A stretch of 64,000 nucleotides of DNA from an uncultured Oscillospiraceae bacterium (GCA_902490735.1 CABUFC010000001.1:336542-400541), one strand, 5' to 3'. Positions 34,563-43,875 are shown, numbered from the stretch's first letter. The notes: generated by a model from the sequence alone, not told the origin. A program made the numbers and translations.

Positions 34563-35825
34563 ATGAATTATCAAAACCTTTCAAAAAACGAATTAACTCG
34601 TCTGCACAAAAAACTCATAAGTGAATATAACGCGATATGCGATAAAAAACTATCGCTTGATATGTCACGCGGCAAGCCCAGTTTTGCACAAGTAAAAATA
34701 AGCGACGACTTTTTTTCACTTGTAGGTAAAAAGGCCGGGTTTAAGACTCTTAACGGTGTTGACTGCCGTAACTACGGCCTGCTTGACGGAATTCCCGAAC
34801 TTAAAAAGCTCTTTTCTGAGATGCTTTCAGTCAGCGAAAATAATGTTATTGTCGGCGGTAATTCTTCACTTAATATGATGTATGATGTAATATCTCAAGG
34901 TATGACTACCGGTTTTGGCGAAAAGCCTTGGCTGTTACAAGATGAAATCATCTTTTTGTGCCCTTCTCCCGGATATGATCGCCATTTTGCAATTTGCGAG
35001 CATTTTGGAATTAAAATGATTCCAATCAAAAATTTAAGCACCGGTCCCGATATGGACGAGATTGAAAAATATATGTCTGATAAAAGGGTGAAAGGCATTT
35101 GGTGCGTACCGAAATTTTCAAATCCGGAAGGTATCACATATTCGGACGAAACGGTAAAAAGATTTGCTCGTTTAAAACCTGCTGCAAATGATTTTAGAAT
35201 ATTTTGGGACAATGCGTACGCTGTTCACTGCATTGATGAGGACTATGATTTAGTAAATATATTTGAAGAATGCAAAAAGGCGGAAACTAAAAATCTTGTC
35301 ATTGAATTTACTTCAACTTCAAAGATCACCTTCCCCGGCGGCGGTGTGGCAGCTTTAATCGCAGATGATGAAGATATTGAAAGAATTAAAAACAGAATGC
35401 AATATCAAACCATAGGCCCGGATAAATTAAATCAGCTTCGTCATGCAAGGATGTTCCCTACTTTAAGCGCATTAAAAGAACATATGAAAAAGCATTCGGC
35501 TATATTAAAACCTAAATTTGAAATAGTTCTCAATGCTTTTAGATCGGAACTTAACGACATTGCAACCTGGACAGAGCCTAAAGGCGGGTATTTTATCAGT
35601 CTTACAGTTATGGACGGAACAGCAAAAAAGATCCATAAGCTTTGTTTAAATGCAGGACTTATAATCACCGAAGCCGGAGCAACATTTCCATATCATGCTG
35701 ATCCAAACGATAACAATTTGAGAATTGCTCCCAGTTTTCCGCCCGAAAGCGAACTTAAAATGGCATCAAAAATTTTGTGTCTTGCCGTAAAACTTGCGGC
35801 CATTGAAAAACTTCTTGACATATAA
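34563..35825 (+). CDS. Class I aminotransferase, type Ic aspartate aminotransferase-like
   Basis: Start chosen at ATG 34563 (MNYQNLSKNEL) behind GGAGC, 420 residues; the longer frame covers the promoter. The early LSLDMSRGKPS and the NYGLLDGIPELKKLF stretch are those of the Asp_aminotransf (PF12897-type) group. Pyridoxal-phosphate lysine lies in FTSTSKITFPGGGVAA. IIPIKNLSTGPDMDEIEKY and WCVPKFSNPEG are typical cofactor-binding loops. It probably interconverts aspartate and oxaloacetate with 2-oxoglutarate/glutamate. Monocistronic. Confidence 0.85.
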   Translation: MNYQNLSKNELTRLHKKLISEYNAICDKKLSLDMSRGKPSFAQVKISDDFFSLVGKKAGFKTLNGVDCRNYGLLDGIPELKKLFSEMLSVSENNVIVGGNSSLNMMYDVISQGMTTGFGEKPWLLQDEIIFLCPSPGYDRHFAICEHFGIKMIPIKNLSTGPDMDEIEKYMSDKRVKGIWCVPKFSNPEGITYSDETVKRFARLKPAANDFRIFWDNAYAVHCIDEDYDLVNIFEECKKAETKNLVIEFTSTSKITFPGGGVAALIADDEDIERIKNRMQYQTIGPDKLNQLRHARMFPTLSALKEHMKKHSAILKPKFEIVLNAFRSELNDIATWTEPKGGYFISLTVMDGTAKKIHKLCLNAGLIITEAGATFPYHADPNDNNLRIAPSFPPESELKMASKILCLAVKLAAIEKLLDI

Positions 35826-35831
35826 TTTTTG

Positions 35832-35860
35832 TTGACTTTAATTATAAAAGAAATTATAAT
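35832..35860 (+). promoter_or_regulatory. Promoter of secDF
   Basis: TTGACT (35832-35837), 17-base spacer, TATAAT (35855-35860), about 46 bases before GTG 35906. Confidence 0.75.
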
Positions 35861-35905
35861 ATAGAATATATTGCCAATATATATTCTTATTTTGGAGGTT
35901 ACAAA

Positions 35906-37294
35906 GTGAAAAGCAAGCGTTCCAGAAGAGTAGGCAAACCGGTATTTTTTATAATTTTTATACTTATTTTATTGCTTACTTATGTTACATTTTTTGGAGT
36001 CAGCAACTATTATGGTGACACAAAAAACGTTTATATTAAAAGCGTTAATGACATCCGTTGGGGAATTGATATCCGCGGCGGTGTAGAAGCTATTTACAAG
36101 CCGGACATTGCAGATACCGAAATAACTTCAAGTAACATGGATTCGGCCAAGCAAATTATAGAAACGCGTCTTGTAAGCAAAAATATAAGCGACTATGAAG
36201 TATATGTTGATAACAGCAATCATCAAGTTATTGTACGTTTCCCTTGGCAATCGGACGAAGCGGATTTTAATCCTACTACCGCAGTAAAAGAGCTTGGTGA
36301 AACTGCAGTTTTAAGCTTTTGCGAAGGTTCTGAGAACAACAAAACCGTACTTCTTAAAGGCTCGGAAGATATTGCTTCAGCCGAACCCGGATATACTCAG
36401 GAAAACGGATATGTTGTTCAGCTTAAGCTTACAAGCTCGGGCACAAGCAAATTTGCCGCGGCAACCGAAAGGCTTAAAGGAAACGTAATATCCATTTGGA
36501 TGGACGATACAATGCTTTCCGCGCCTACAGTTAACGATGTGATAACTTCCGGCGAAGCAATTATTTCCGGTTCTTTTACATCGGATGAAGTAAAAGAACT
36601 GTCAGATAAAATCAACGCCGGCAGCCTGCCGTTCTCGCTTACGGTTGACGATTCAAAACTTCAAATTATAAGTCCGACACTCGGCAGCGAAGCCTTAACC
36701 GTTATGGTTTACGCCGGTATAATCGCGTTTATAATTATTGCTGTCATCATAATTTTAAAATACAGAGTTCCCGGATTTGTTGCAGTCGTTGCTTTGCTTG
36801 GACAAATTGTCGGCATTTTAGCTGTAGTTTCAGGATTTTTCCCAAATGCAAGCGGCATGACAATGACTATACCAGGAATTGCCGGTATTATTCTTTCAAT
36901 TGGTATGGGTATTGACGCAAACGTTATTGCGGCAGAACGCATTCGTGAAGAATTTAAAAAAGGCAAAACAATTGATGGTGCTATTGACGCAGGTTTCCAA
37001 AACAGTTTCAGCGCTGTTCTTGACGGAAATATGACGGTTTTAATTGTAGCCTGTGTTTTGATGGGCGCGTTTGGTTCGCCTGATAATATATTGGCAAAGA
37101 TATTCAGCGTGGTTATGTTTATGTTTGGATCATCTGTAACCGGTATTATTTATTCGTTTGGTTTTACCCTGCTTTTAGGTGTTATCTTCACATTAATAAT
37201 GGGTGTATTCGCATCAAAGTTAATGCTAAAGAGCATTTCGCGCTATCGCCTGTTGCGTAAACCTTGGCTGTACGGAGGAAAGAATAATGCTTAA
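35906..37294 (+). CDS. secD: Protein translocase subunit SecD
   Basis: GTG start after GGAGG at 35895-35899; 462 residues. One N-terminal helix, an extracellular P1 domain beginning DIRWGIDIRGGVEAIYK, then five TM helices with the conserved proton-path IIPGIAGIILSIGMGIDANVIAAERIREE. SecDF uses the ion gradient to pull proteins out of SecYEG. No YajC is present in the window. The stop overlaps secF by 8 bases. Confidence 0.95.
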   Translation: MKSKRSRRVGKPVFFIIFILILLLTYVTFFGVSNYYGDTKNVYIKSVNDIRWGIDIRGGVEAIYKPDIADTEITSSNMDSAKQIIETRLVSKNISDYEVYVDNSNHQVIVRFPWQSDEADFNPTTAVKELGETAVLSFCEGSENNKTVLLKGSEDIASAEPGYTQENGYVVQLKLTSSGTSKFAAATERLKGNVISIWMDDTMLSAPTVNDVITSGEAIISGSFTSDEVKELSDKINAGSLPFSLTVDDSKLQIISPTLGSEALTVMVYAGIIAFIIIAVIIILKYRVPGFVAVVALLGQIVGILAVVSGFFPNASGMTMTIPGIAGIILSIGMGIDANVIAAERIREEFKKGKTIDGAIDAGFQNSFSAVLDGNMTVLIVACVLMGAFGSPDNILAKIFSVVMFMFGSSVTGIIYSFGFTLLLGVIFTLIMGVFASKLMLKSISRYRLLRKPWLYGGKNNA

Positions 37295-38222
37295 AAAATC
37301 AATTGACTTTTTTAAAGTTTCCAAGATTTCTTTAATAATATATATTGCTATTTTTCTTGTCGGTATTATTTTGTTCGCTATTTTTGGAGTTGATATGGAC
37401 ATTAACTTCAGCGGCGGTACAAGATTTACCTATACATACTCGGGCGATATTGATGTTAAAGCCGCTCAAAGCATTATTGAATCTAACTTAAGCGGCAAAA
37501 AAGTTAATGTTACCACAAGCACCGGTTTTAATTCAGAATCAAAAAAGCTTGTTGTAACACTTGCTAGCGCCGATGCCGTTACTGTTGAGGCTCAGGAAAA
37601 GGTTTTAACCGGTCTTCAAACCAAATTTAAAGACAATAAGATTGAGCTTGGAGACTCAAATACCGTTAACCCGTCGGTTGCAGGATCGTTCTTTGCAAAA
37701 AGCTTGTTTGCGGTAGCAATTGCAAGTATTTTAGTGTTAATTTATGTAGGTTTAAGATTTAGGAAAATCGGCGGTATTACTGCGGGTCTTACAGCTCTAT
37801 TAGCACTTGTTGTTGACTGTTTTGTAGCATTTTTTGCTTGCGTATTCTTTAGGCTTCAAATCGATACGAATTTTATGGCAGTAATATTAACTATTTTAGG
37901 TTATTCATTGAATGATACAATAGTTATTTACGACAGAATTCGTGAAAATAATCAACTAATGCCTACAGCCTCTTTGGATGAAAAGGTCAATACAAGTTTA
38001 AATCAGTGCTTAGGCCGCACATTTATGACTTCCCTTACAACATTAATTGCCATTCTTACTGTTATAATTGTATCGGAAATATTCGGTCTTACAACACTTA
38101 GAAGCTTTGCTATACCTATGTCCGTCGGCATTGTTTCCGGTTGCTGCTCATCACTTTTAATTGCTGTACCGATTTGGTGCAAAATTCAAAATAAAAAATC
38201 GGCTAAAGTAAAAAAAGCTTAA
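37287..38222 (+). CDS. secF: Protein translocase subunit SecF
   Basis: 311 residues. First helix, then DMDINFSGGTRFTYTYSG, an extracellular loop, and five TM helices with FMAVILTILGYSLNDTIVIYDRIREN, the SecF signature. Overlapping start with secD indicates coupled translation. A strong terminator follows the stop. Confidence 0.95.
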   Translation: MLKKSIDFFKVSKISLIIYIAIFLVGIILFAIFGVDMDINFSGGTRFTYTYSGDIDVKAAQSIIESNLSGKKVNVTTSTGFNSESKKLVVTLASADAVTVEAQEKVLTGLQTKFKDNKIELGDSNTVNPSVAGSFFAKSLFAVAIASILVLIYVGLRFRKIGGITAGLTALLALVVDCFVAFFACVFFRLQIDTNFMAVILTILGYSLNDTIVIYDRIRENNQLMPTASLDEKVNTSLNQCLGRTFMTSLTTLIAILTVIIVSEIFGLTTLRSFAIPMSVGIVSGCCSSLLIAVPIWCKIQNKKSAKVKKA

Positions 38223-38226
38223 ATTT

Positions 38227-38256
38227 AAAGGCACAGTTAATTCTGTGCCTTTTTTT
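38227..38256 (+). terminator. Terminator of secDF
   Basis: AAAGGCACAG-TTAATT-CTGTGCCTTT followed by TTTT. Confidence 0.9.
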
Positions 38257-38319
38257 ATTGCATTTTAATAATTCATTTGTTATAATAAATTAACTTGAGG
38301 TAAAAACGAGGTGTAGTTT

Positions 38320-39201
38320 GTGGCAAAAAAATGCAGACGTCGTTTTGGAGATAGGTCTGACGGAAGAAAAATAAGGTCCTTGCAACCGCTAAATTATTTA
38401 GTTCCCTATATAATGAAAACCAGAAACAGTGCAAATAACCATCTTAAAATTACCGTAGATATTGAAAATATGGAAAAATACATTGCACAAAAGCGTGAAA
38501 GCGGGTTAAAAGGTTTTGGTGCGTTACACGTAATATTAGCTATATATGTTAGAGCAGTGTCCAAAATGCCGGGGCTTAACCGATTTATCAGCGGACAAAA
38601 AATATATGCCAGAAATGATATTCAGTTTATGATGGCCATTAAGAAAGAAATGAAACTAAATGCCGATGAAACGGTAATTAAAGTTTATTTTGATCCGAGC
38701 GATGATGCCAACACCGTTTACAACAAATTCGTAAACGAAGTAAATCAAAACAGAAAAATTGATGAAAACAGTTCTGTAGAATCAACTGCAAAAGCTTTTC
38801 ATTTTATCCCCGGAATTCTTTTAAAATTTGCAATTTTTTTAATTAACCTGCTTGATTATTTTGGTATATTGCCTAAGTCGTTGCTTAAAGTCAGTCCGTT
38901 CCACGGTTCAATGTTTATCACTTCCATGGGCTCACTCGGTATTCCGGCAATAGTTCACCATTTATATGATTTCGGCAATTGCCCGATTTTTATGTGTTAC
39001 GGTGCAAAGTACTATGTCAACACGCTTGATAAAGATGGAAATGTAGTTCGAAAAAAATATATGGATATTACATTTAACCTTGACGAAAGAATTTGTGACG
39101 GGCACTATTACGCATCTGCTTTAAAGGTTATGTTAAACTATTTAAAACATCCGGATTTATTGGATAATGAAGAGATTATAGTAACAGAGGACATCGATTG
39201 A
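38320..39201 (+). CDS. Stand-alone E2-type acyltransferase-domain protein with altered active site
   Basis: 293 residues, only the 2-oxoacid dehydrogenase E2 / CAT-type catalytic fold; no lipoyl or binding domain. The start MAKKCRRRFGDRSDGRK is strongly basic. The stretch SPFHGSMFITSMGSLGIPAIVHHLYDFGNCPIF matches the E2 fold core. The terminal motif DHRxxDG of E2 reads DERICDGHYYA: the catalytic His is Glu, verified from the bases. A hydrophobic segment (LLKFAIFLINLLDYFGILP) lies near 165-185. Substrate and activity are unknown; it may be an acyltransferase with altered chemistry or a non-catalytic relative. Standalone proteins of this type are common in Clostridia. Confidence 0.65.
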   Translation: MAKKCRRRFGDRSDGRKIRSLQPLNYLVPYIMKTRNSANNHLKITVDIENMEKYIAQKRESGLKGFGALHVILAIYVRAVSKMPGLNRFISGQKIYARNDIQFMMAIKKEMKLNADETVIKVYFDPSDDANTVYNKFVNEVNQNRKIDENSSVESTAKAFHFIPGILLKFAIFLINLLDYFGILPKSLLKVSPFHGSMFITSMGSLGIPAIVHHLYDFGNCPIFMCYGAKYYVNTLDKDGNVVRKKYMDITFNLDERICDGHYYASALKVMLNYLKHPDLLDNEEIIVTEDID

Positions 39202-39211
39202 TGTCCTCTGT
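39184..39211. terminator. Bidirectional terminator between the E2-like gene and clpC
   Basis: ACAGAGGACATC-GATT-GATGTCCTCTGT, overlapping the last codons of the E2-like gene, followed by T-run on plus. It can serve clpC on the other strand. Confidence 0.8.
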
Positions 39212-39213
39212 TT

Positions 39214-41649
39214 TTATTTACTGAATACAAATTCATCGTCTTTAAAATCACACAAGATTTTATCGCCGCTTTTAAACTTTCCTTCTAACATTTTTTCGGA
39301 TAGCGCATCCTCGATTTTATTGCTTATTGCACGTCTTAGAGGCCTTGCTCCATAAACCTTATCGAAGCCTACTTTAGATATGGCTTCAATGGCCGCATCG
39401 GAGAATTCGATTGTAAGTCCAAGATTTTGCAATCTTACATTAAGGTTATTAAGCATATTTTTAGCGATGTTTTTAATGTTATCCTGATTAAGCTTGTGGA
39501 AAACAATAATATCATCAACGCGGTTTAAAAATTCCGGCTTAAACTCTTTTTTAAGTTCGTCTAAGACCTCGTTGGCAACATCGCGCTCTGCTTCATCTTC
39601 ACTACCAAAACCAAATGAAACCTTTTTATCGGTTATAAGTCGTGCGCCAATATTCGATGTCATTATGATGATAGTATTTTTAAAATCCACACGCCTGCCG
39701 TTTGAGTCTGTTATGTGACCATCCTCTAATATTTGTAAAAGAATATTAAACACATCCGGGTGGGCTTTTTCGATCTCGTCAAAAAGAACAACACTATAGG
39801 GTTTGCGTCTGACTTTTTCAGTTAACTGGCCGCCGTCTTCATATCCAACATATCCCGGAGGAGATCCTATCATTTTTGATACAGTATGCTTTTCCATATA
39901 TTCGGACATATCAAGGCGAATCATAGCACCTTCGCTGCCAAACATTGCCTCAGCAAGGGCTTTGCAAAGCTCTGTTTTGCCAACACCGGTAGGTCCTAAA
40001 AAAATGAAGGAGCCAATCGGTCGTTTTTCATCTTTAATTCCTACTCTACCTCTGCGAATGGCTTTTGCAACCGCGGTGACCGCTTCATCCTGGCCGATTA
40101 TTCTTTTATGAAGAATATCTTCCATTTTTAATAGTCTTTCGCTTTCAGCTTCGGTAAGCTGCGTTACAGGCACGCCAGTCCATTCGGAAACGATTTCCGC
40201 AATATTTTCCTCGGTAACTTCACCGGAAAATTCACCTTTGCTTTTGTTGTGCTCGGTTTTTAGTGAATCAAGTTTGCTTAAAAGCTCTGATTTTTTGTCC
40301 CTAAGCTCAGCGGCTTTTTCAAAATCCTGGTTGTTAACATATTTGGCCATTTCTTCGGATACTTTTTTAATTTGTTCTTCGATTTCTTTAACATCATCAG
40401 GCGGTGTGCTATTTCTAAGCCGCACTTTAGATGCCGCCTCGTCAATTAAATCTATGGCTTTATCAGGTAAAAATCTATCTGTAATATATCTGTGAGAAAG
40501 TTCAACCGCTGCATGAAGTGCTTTATCTGTAATTTTAACTTTATGATGCGCTTCATATCTGTCTTTTAAGCCTTTTAAAATTAAATAGCTATCTTCTGTG
40601 CTCGGCTCTTTTACCATAACAGGCTGAAAGCGTCGCTCAAATGCCGCATCTTTTTCAATGTTTTTTCTGTACTCGTCGATAGTAGTAGCTCCTATTAGCT
40701 GAAGCTCTCCTCTTGCGAGTGACGGCTTTAATATATTTGCGGCATCTGTTGAACCTTCCGCAGAACCTGCTCCTATAACAGTATGAAGTTCGTCAATAAA
40801 TAATATTACATCATCTGCCGCAATTGCTTCGTCAATAGCTGATTTAATGCGTTCTTCAAAGTCTCCGCGGTATTTTGTTCCCGCTACCATTCCTGTTAAA
40901 TCAAGCGAAATAATCCGCTTGCCTTTCAACGTTTCAGGTGCTTCATTGTTTGCAATTTTTAAAGCTAAACCCTCGGCAATGGCGGTTTTACCAACACCAG
41001 GCTCACCAATTAATACCGGGTTGTTTTTATTTCTGCGGCCCAAAATTTCGATTACTCTTTCAATCTCGGAAGCTCTGCCTATTACAGGGTCGAGTTTTCC
41101 GTCTTTGGCCATTTTTGTTAAATCTTTTCCGAATTTTTCTAAGGTTTTAGTGCCCTTTGCGGCTTTATTTTTGCTTTTTACGCTGTTGTTTTGATTAAAC
41201 GAATCTGCGCCGCCGTCCGACATTTGAAGCAGTTCTTCTGCCAATTCATTTAAATCAACAGATAGTTTATGCAAAAATCTGTTTGCGTAATTATCGCCTT
41301 CTTTTAAAATGCCAAGAAGGATATGCTCTGTGCCAACATATTCATTACCGGATGCGTGCGAAATTTCTATCGCATCTTCTAAAATTCTTTTTGCTCTCGG
41401 CGTTAAATGTTCAGGCGTAAGCCGTGTGGGATTTCCGCGGCCGACAACTTCTGCAAGGAGTGTTTCAATATTTTCGGCAGTTATTCCTTTTTCGTTTAAA
41501 ACTGCCGAAGCTACTCCGTTACTTTTTAAAATTCCAATTAATAAATGCTCACTTCCAACATAAGTATGTCCAAATTGCTCGGCTGTCTCAATTGCCGTAT
41601 TTAGCGCTTCTGTGCCGTTTTCCGTAAAGCCGTTAAAATTGTATCTCAT
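39214..41649 (-). CDS. clpC: ATP-dependent Clp protease ATPase ClpC
   Basis: Start chosen at ATG 41649 (MRYNFNGFTENG), giving 811 residues. Double Clp_N repeat (about 1-145), AAA+ module 1 with Walker A GEPGVGKTA, a UvrB/C-like UVR middle segment (FEKAAELRDKKSELLSKL), AAA+ module 2 with Walker A GPTGVGKTE and the ClpP-contact type C-terminal part. It unfolds stress-damaged proteins for ClpP. Last gene of the ctsR operon; McsB-phosphorylated arginines act as its degradation tags in Bacillus. Confidence 0.95.
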   Translation of the reverse strand: MRYNFNGFTENGTEALNTAIETAEQFGHTYVGSEHLLIGILKSNGVASAVLNEKGITAENIETLLAEVVGRGNPTRLTPEHLTPRAKRILEDAIEISHASGNEYVGTEHILLGILKEGDNYANRFLHKLSVDLNELAEELLQMSDGGADSFNQNNSVKSKNKAAKGTKTLEKFGKDLTKMAKDGKLDPVIGRASEIERVIEILGRRNKNNPVLIGEPGVGKTAIAEGLALKIANNEAPETLKGKRIISLDLTGMVAGTKYRGDFEERIKSAIDEAIAADDVILFIDELHTVIGAGSAEGSTDAANILKPSLARGELQLIGATTIDEYRKNIEKDAAFERRFQPVMVKEPSTEDSYLILKGLKDRYEAHHKVKITDKALHAAVELSHRYITDRFLPDKAIDLIDEAASKVRLRNSTPPDDVKEIEEQIKKVSEEMAKYVNNQDFEKAAELRDKKSELLSKLDSLKTEHNKSKGEFSGEVTEENIAEIVSEWTGVPVTQLTEAESERLLKMEDILHKRIIGQDEAVTAVAKAIRRGRVGIKDEKRPIGSFIFLGPTGVGKTELCKALAEAMFGSEGAMIRLDMSEYMEKHTVSKMIGSPPGYVGYEDGGQLTEKVRRKPYSVVLFDEIEKAHPDVFNILLQILEDGHITDSNGRRVDFKNTIIIMTSNIGARLITDKKVSFGFGSEDEAERDVANEVLDELKKEFKPEFLNRVDDIIVFHKLNQDNIKNIAKNMLNNLNVRLQNLGLTIEFSDAAIEAISKVGFDKVYGARPLRRAISNKIEDALSEKMLEGKFKSGDKILCDFKDDEFVFSK

Positions 41650-41663
41650 ATAAATCACTCACT

Positions 41664-42659
41664 TTATAATTTTTTTCGTACTAAACTCGCTCGTGCTATA
41701 TCGCGATCGGTCGGAGTCATTCTGCCGTTCTTTTGTTGAAGCATATTCGGCTCACATTCAATTAAAAGTTCTGTTACCGTACTTTGTTTTATATCTTTTA
41801 TTATGCCCATCGATATTCCAAGTTTAATCAAAGATAATAACCCCATCATTTCGCTGCTTGTTAAAAGTCTTGCGTATTTTAAGGTGCCGTAAGCGCGGTA
41901 AATCTTGTCTTCGAGCAGGCTTAAATCGAGCTCATCACGTGAGTGACGTTCTTGATTTATAATCTGCTTTGCAACATTTTCTAAATTATTTAACGCCTGG
42001 CTTTCTTCAAGGCCTAATGTAACCTGATTTGAAACTTGAAACATTGAGCACACCGCATTACTGCCCTCGCCGTATAGGCCGCGGACGGTAAATCCGATTT
42101 TTGAAAGCGAATCACTTATGGTTTTAATGCTTCCAAAGCTTTCAAGCGCCGGCAGATGGAGCATTAAAGAAGCTCTAAGACCCGAACCCAAATTTGTGGG
42201 GCATTCGGTTAAAAAGCCAAGTTCATTGCTTACCGCAATATCTAATTTTTGGTTTACTGCTTTATCAACCTCGGACGCTATTTTATAGGCTTCTTTAAGG
42301 CGGTCACCGCCAAGCAAAACCTGAATTCTAATATGATCTTCTTCGCAAAGCATTATACTTACGCTTTCATCATCCGATAGTAATAGTCCGCGCCCTCTAT
42401 TATTTTTTAAAAACTGAGGGCTTATTATGTGTCGCTCTACCATTGCAGCCGCTTCTTCAATATGTTCTTCTATTGGAAGATAATGAAGCTTGCCAAAGGA
42501 AAATTCCATATCTATTAAATTGTTTTTAATAAGATCTGTAATTTCTTTAATTTTAGTATCGGAAAGCTTATGCGGAAAAGGCACAGAACGCAAATTTCTT
42601 GCAAGTCTGATTCTTGAGCTTACAACAATGTCAGATTCTTCTTTATACCACGGTTTCAT
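41664..42659 (-). CDS. mcsB: Protein arginine kinase McsB
   Basis: 331 residues of the guanido-kinase fold. Typical stretch VSSRIRLARNLRSVPFPHKL at about residues 11-30, nucleotide-contact SFGKLHYLPIEEH, TECPTNLGSGLRASLMLHLPAL, and RGLYGEGSNAVCSMFQVSNQVTLG. McsB marks proteins with phospho-arginine for ClpCP and inactivates CtsR under heat stress. It overlaps the mcsA stop by 4 bases. The C-terminal substrate-binding part is present. Confidence 0.95.
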   Translation of the reverse strand: MKPWYKEESDIVVSSRIRLARNLRSVPFPHKLSDTKIKEITDLIKNNLIDMEFSFGKLHYLPIEEHIEEAAAMVERHIISPQFLKNNRGRGLLLSDDESVSIMLCEEDHIRIQVLLGGDRLKEAYKIASEVDKAVNQKLDIAVSNELGFLTECPTNLGSGLRASLMLHLPALESFGSIKTISDSLSKIGFTVRGLYGEGSNAVCSMFQVSNQVTLGLEESQALNNLENVAKQIINQERHSRDELDLSLLEDKIYRAYGTLKYARLLTSSEMMGLLSLIKLGISMGIIKDIKQSTVTELLIECEPNMLQQKNGRMTPTDRDIARASLVRKKL

Positions 42660-43105
42660 TCTTGCTTTCCTTCTTTCTTTTTAATTTCATCGCGAAGTCT
42701 TGCGGCATCTTCAAAGCGTTCTTCTTTAATGGCTTTTTTAAGATTTTGCCGCAATTCAGTTAATTCGTCCGGTTTTTTATTTATTACTGAATGTTTTGTA
42801 GCGCCGTGCATCATTTTTAGTGAAGGTAAAATCTCCTCATTAAATGTATTATAGCATTCGCTGCAACCAACAAATCCCGTCTCGGCAATCTCGTTAAAAG
42901 AGCTTCCGCAGCATGGACATCTTTTTTCTGTTTTAAGTGCAGGCTTTGCTCCAAATATGGAAGAAAAGGCATTAAACAATGGGAAATTATTTATACCCTC
43001 TTCGTTTGCACATTGACCGCATAAATGCTTTTCGGTAACCTTTCCGTTTACATATGATTTAAAATGAGTTGTAGCGGTGTTTTTTCCGCATTTTTCACAT
43101 AACAT
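42656..43105 (-). CDS. mcsA: McsA, zinc-finger activator of McsB
   Basis: 149 residues. Two CxxC pairs near the start (CEKCGKN and CGQCANEEG), another two in the middle (CPCCGSSF and CSECYNTF), then a C-terminal UVR motif (LKKAIKEERFEDAARLRDEIKKKE). It binds zinc and stimulates McsB. Between ctsR and mcsB as expected. Confidence 0.95.
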   Translation of the reverse strand: MLCEKCGKNTATTHFKSYVNGKVTEKHLCGQCANEEGINNFPLFNAFSSIFGAKPALKTEKRCPCCGSSFNEIAETGFVGCSECYNTFNEEILPSLKMMHGATKHSVINKKPDELTELRQNLKKAIKEERFEDAARLRDEIKKKEGKQE

Positions 43106-43118
43106 AATTTATTCCTCC

Positions 43119-43571
43119 TTAAATTTGCGTCATTAAAATTTGCTTAAATACCGAAGCTCTAAACGTGTTTTGCTTTTCGACCGGAATTTCACGTATAACG
43201 GGACTTGATATAATTGCAAACATTATATTGGCTGTATTTTCATCTATTAGGTCCATATCAAGACTGTTTTCAATTATCATTCGAGCTGTTAAATTATCAA
43301 TAGAATCACCAATCGAATTAATAATATGCATAATTGCTGATGATCTATCAACCACTACTCGCGTAATTCGTATAAATCCCCCGCCGCCGCGACGGCTTTC
43401 AATAATATATCCTTGCTCTGGTGTAAAACGTGAAGATAACACATAGTTAATCTGACTTGGAACGCATCCTATTAAAGAAGCTAATTCGTTCCTTTGTATT
43501 TCGGCAGAGTTTTCATCGGAGTCGTGTATCATTTTTAAAATGGTTTTTGTTATAATATCAGACATTTTCAT
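43119..43571 (-). CDS. ctsR: Transcriptional repressor CtsR
   Basis: 150 residues. Winged HTH with NELASLIGCVPSQINYVLSSRFTPEQGYIIESRRGGGGFIRI: the Arg and Gly-rich wing is the CtsR signature that reads the heptad operator. The C-terminal domain interacts with McsB. Autoregulated: two CtsR-type boxes sit over its promoter (43592-43646). First gene of ctsR-mcsA-mcsB-clpC. Confidence 0.95.
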   Translation of the reverse strand: MKMSDIITKTILKMIHDSDENSAEIQRNELASLIGCVPSQINYVLSSRFTPEQGYIIESRRGGGGFIRITRVVVDRSSAIMHIINSIGDSIDNLTARMIIENSLDMDLIDENTANIMFAIISSPVIREIPVEKQNTFRASVFKQILMTQI

Positions 43572-43591
43572 AAAATAATCATCCTTTAAAA

Positions 43592-43608
43592 TTTGACTTT
43601 CCCTGACC
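43592..43608 (-). promoter_or_regulatory. CtsR operator downstream of -10
   Basis: On the minus strand the site reads GGTCAGG-GAA-AGTCAAA, matching the CtsR heptad consensus RGTCAAA-NAN-RGTCAAA in 6 of 7 first-half positions and fully in the second. It lies after the -10 box, where bound repressor would block transcription. Confidence 0.8.
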
Positions 43609-43618
43609 TTTTAATTAT

Positions 43619-43646
43619 ATTATACTCAAAGGTCAGGAAAAGTCAA
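43619..43646 (-). promoter_or_regulatory. ctsR promoter with overlapping inverted CtsR box
   Basis: Minus-strand TTGACT (43641-43646), 16-base spacer, TATAAT (43619-43624). On the plus strand 43631-43646 reads GGTCAGGAAAAGTCAA, a second CtsR box in opposite orientation that covers the -35 element. With the box at 43592-43608 it brackets the promoter. Confidence 0.8.
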
Positions 43647-43733
43647 TACCTTTTTTAATTTTTTTTTTTTTTTTGTAACAAGATTTTTCATTTTATCATA
43701 ATATGGCTTGAAAGGAAGAAAGGAGGATGCGGC

Positions 43734-43856
43734 ATGTGTTCTAACTTATTTGGCGGTAATTGTTGCTCGTTAATACTTTTAGTACTCGTTATTTTACTTC
43801 TCTGCAATTGCAACAACGACTCCGATAATGGGTGCGGCTGCGGCTGTGGCAACTAA
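43734..43856 (+). CDS. 40-residue Cys-rich membrane peptide, probable spore peptide
   Basis: Read from the plus strand: ATG 43734, 7 bases after AGGAGG (43721-43726), stop TAA 43854-43856. The peptide starts MCSNLFGGNCCS, has one helix of about 12 hydrophobic residues (LILLVLVILLL) and ends CNCNNDSDNGCGCGCGN with alternating Cys and Gly. Nine or so Cys in 40 residues. This layout resembles the short YjcZ/high-cysteine spore peptides of Bacilli and Clostridia, which are poorly understood. A sigma-K-like -10 (CATAATAT at 43697-43704) lies upstream. It is transcribed opposite to its neighbours. Confidence 0.65.
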   Translation: MCSNLFGGNCCSLILLVLVILLLCNCNNDSDNGCGCGCGN

Positions 43857-43875
43857 TCATAACTCCATAAAAAAT

